Assembly: GCA_003166055.1 (NCBI GenBank)
Contig: PMWR01000171.1
Span: 1,848-7,481, forward strand
Direction of reading: 5' to 3'
Length of the DNA: 5,634 nucleotides
DNA from: Acidobacteriaceae bacterium
Lineage (GTDB): Bacteria > Acidobacteriota > Terriglobia > Terriglobales > Acidobacteriaceae
Both the position numbers and the translations under genes were made by a program. The notes under the pieces were generated by a model. That model did not search any database. It was not told the origin of the DNA and was given only the letters and a program-made list of their open reading frames with translations. Below, one piece after another: positions 4,716 to 5,634 of this stretch; position 1 is the first letter of the stretch, and every line of letters starts with the position of its first letter.

Positions 4716-5634
4716 ATGGCAGACCTGCGCATCAACTTCGCCGGCATCCAGTCCCCCAATCCCTTCTGGCTCGCCTCGGCTCCGCCCACCAACTCCGGCG
4801 CGCAAATCCATCGCGCCTTTGAAGCAGGCTGGGGCGGAGCCGTGTGGAAGACCATTGGCGCGCCGGTGCTCAATGTCTCCAATCGCTATGGCGCGTGGCA
4901 CTATGGCCGTCAGCGCATGCTGGCCATCAATAACGTTGAGCTCATCTCCGACCGTCCTCTTGAAATCAATCTCCGGGAGATCGCCGAGGTCAAGCGCGCG
5001 TGGCCCGATCGCGCCGTGATCGTCTCCGCCATGGTTGAGGCCAAATCGCAAGCCTGGCGCGAGATTGTCGAACGCATCGAAGATACAGGCGCCGACGGCA
5101 TCGAATTAAACTACGGCTGCCCGCATGGCATGAGCGAACGCGGCATGGGCGCCGCCGTCGGCCAGGTGCCGGAGTATTGCGAACGCATCACGCGCTGGGT
5201 CATGGAAGCCGCAACCATTCCCGTCATCATGAAGCTCACACCGAACATCACCAACATCGTGCTGCCCGCGCGCGCCGGAGTGGCCGCCGGCGCCAACGCA
5301 CTTTCGCTCATCAATACCGTCAACTCCATCATCGGCGTCGACCTCGACACGCTCGAGTTGACACCGAGCATCGGCGGCAAAGGCGGCCATGGCGGCTATG
5401 CTGGTCCCGCGGTCAAACCCATCGCGCTCAACATGCTCGCCGCGCTTGGGACCGACGAGATTGTCTCGAAGTCCGGAATTCCCATCTCCGGCATGGGCGG
5501 CATTTCCACCTGGCAGGACGCAGCGCAATTCCTCCTTCTCGGCGCTGGCAGCCTCCAGGTCTGCACCGCGGTCATGCACTACGGCTTCCGCATCATCGAA
5601 GACCTGTGCGACGGCCTCTCCAACTGGATGGACG
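4716..5634 (+). CDS. preA: Dihydropyrimidine dehydrogenase catalytic subunit PreA (3' end outside window)
   Basis: The first 306 codons are present. PreA is the FMN-dependent catalytic subunit that reduces the 5,6 double bond of uracil or thymine with electrons from PreT. The DHOD-like barrel is clear: ASAPPTNSG (20-28), RAFEAGWGGAVWKT (33-46) with Lys45 at the FMN site, and NNVELIS (72-78). The active-site loop CPHGMSERGMG (135-145) carries Cys135, the expected proton donor (Cys671 in mammalian DPD). Asn73, Asn132, Asn200 and Thr201 match the DPD substrate-contact residues Asn609, Asn668, Asn736 and Thr737. PISGMGGI (256-263) and LQVCTAVM (280-287) form the phosphate-binding end. The C-terminal two-cluster ferredoxin domain of full-length PreA (usually 410-440 residues in all) would lie beyond the window. 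The CPHGMxERGMG loop distinguishes it from dihydroorotate dehydrogenase. No lesion is seen. Confidence 0.95.
   Translation, partial: MADLRINFAGIQSPNPFWLASAPPTNSGAQIHRAFEAGWGGAVWKTIGAPVLNVSNRYGAWHYGRQRMLAINNVELISDRPLEINLREIAEVKRAWPDRAVIVSAMVEAKSQAWREIVERIEDTGADGIELNYGCPHGMSERGMGAAVGQVPEYCERITRWVMEAATIPVIMKLTPNITNIVLPARAGVAAGANALSLINTVNSIIGVDLDTLELTPSIGGKGGHGGYAGPAVKPIALNMLAALGTDEIVSKSGIPISGMGGISTWQDAAQFLLLGAGSLQVCTAVMHYGFRIIEDLCDGLSNWMD

Noticed and set aside
5106..5579. 157-codon minus-strand frame opposite preA
   Set aside because: Antisense to the catalytic barrel of PreA, rich in Asp, Gly and His as expected for a GC-rich shadow, with no recognised domain.

Overview
The window carries six protein-coding genes from a GC-rich, gene-dense bacterial chromosome, and most of them point to nucleobase (pyrimidine and possibly purine) catabolism. 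I see no rRNA, tRNA, CRISPR array, insertion sequence or phage signature. The organism is probably a soil-type bacterium. Acidobacteriota (Terriglobia) is my best guess, from GC content and the general feel of the proteins, but nothing in the sequence proves it.

Layout. Leftward (minus strand): a small CDA-fold deaminase of the guanine-deaminase type (about 143-724) is followed after 17 bases by the first 41 codons of a probable FAD-binding oxidoreductase that leaves the window at base 1. Rightward (plus strand): an amidase-signature hydrolase (810-2129) and, after 46 bases, a THI5/NMT1-type ABC-transporter substrate-binding lipoprotein (2176-3159) form one probable operon. After a 216-base gap with a candidate promoter and a hairpin-rich leader come preT (3376-4713) and preA (4716 to beyond the end), the two subunits of the bacterial dihydropyrimidine dehydrogenase. 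They are tightly coupled: the preA ribosome binding site lies inside the end of preT.

How the genes may work together. PreT takes electrons from NAD(P)H through FAD and iron-sulfur clusters. PreA uses FMN to reduce uracil or thymine to the 5,6-dihydro base, the first step of the reductive pyrimidine pathway. The later ring-opening (dihydropyrimidinase) and ureidopropionase steps are not in the window. The amidase could act on a carbamoyl or amide intermediate, the lipoprotein could capture an extracellular nucleobase or pyrimidine-like compound, and the deaminase could feed deaminated bases into the pathway. These links are inferred from gene order only.

Regulation. The divergent gap upstream of the amidase holds a perfect 7-bp inverted repeat (795-812) that covers a good -10 box and the amidase start codon. 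The amidase has no Shine-Dalgarno sequence and its predicted transcription start falls at or next to its ATG, so it may be translated from a leaderless mRNA. This is the most interesting non-coding signal here. Otherwise the window contains recognisable families. I do not see a clearly new type of system.
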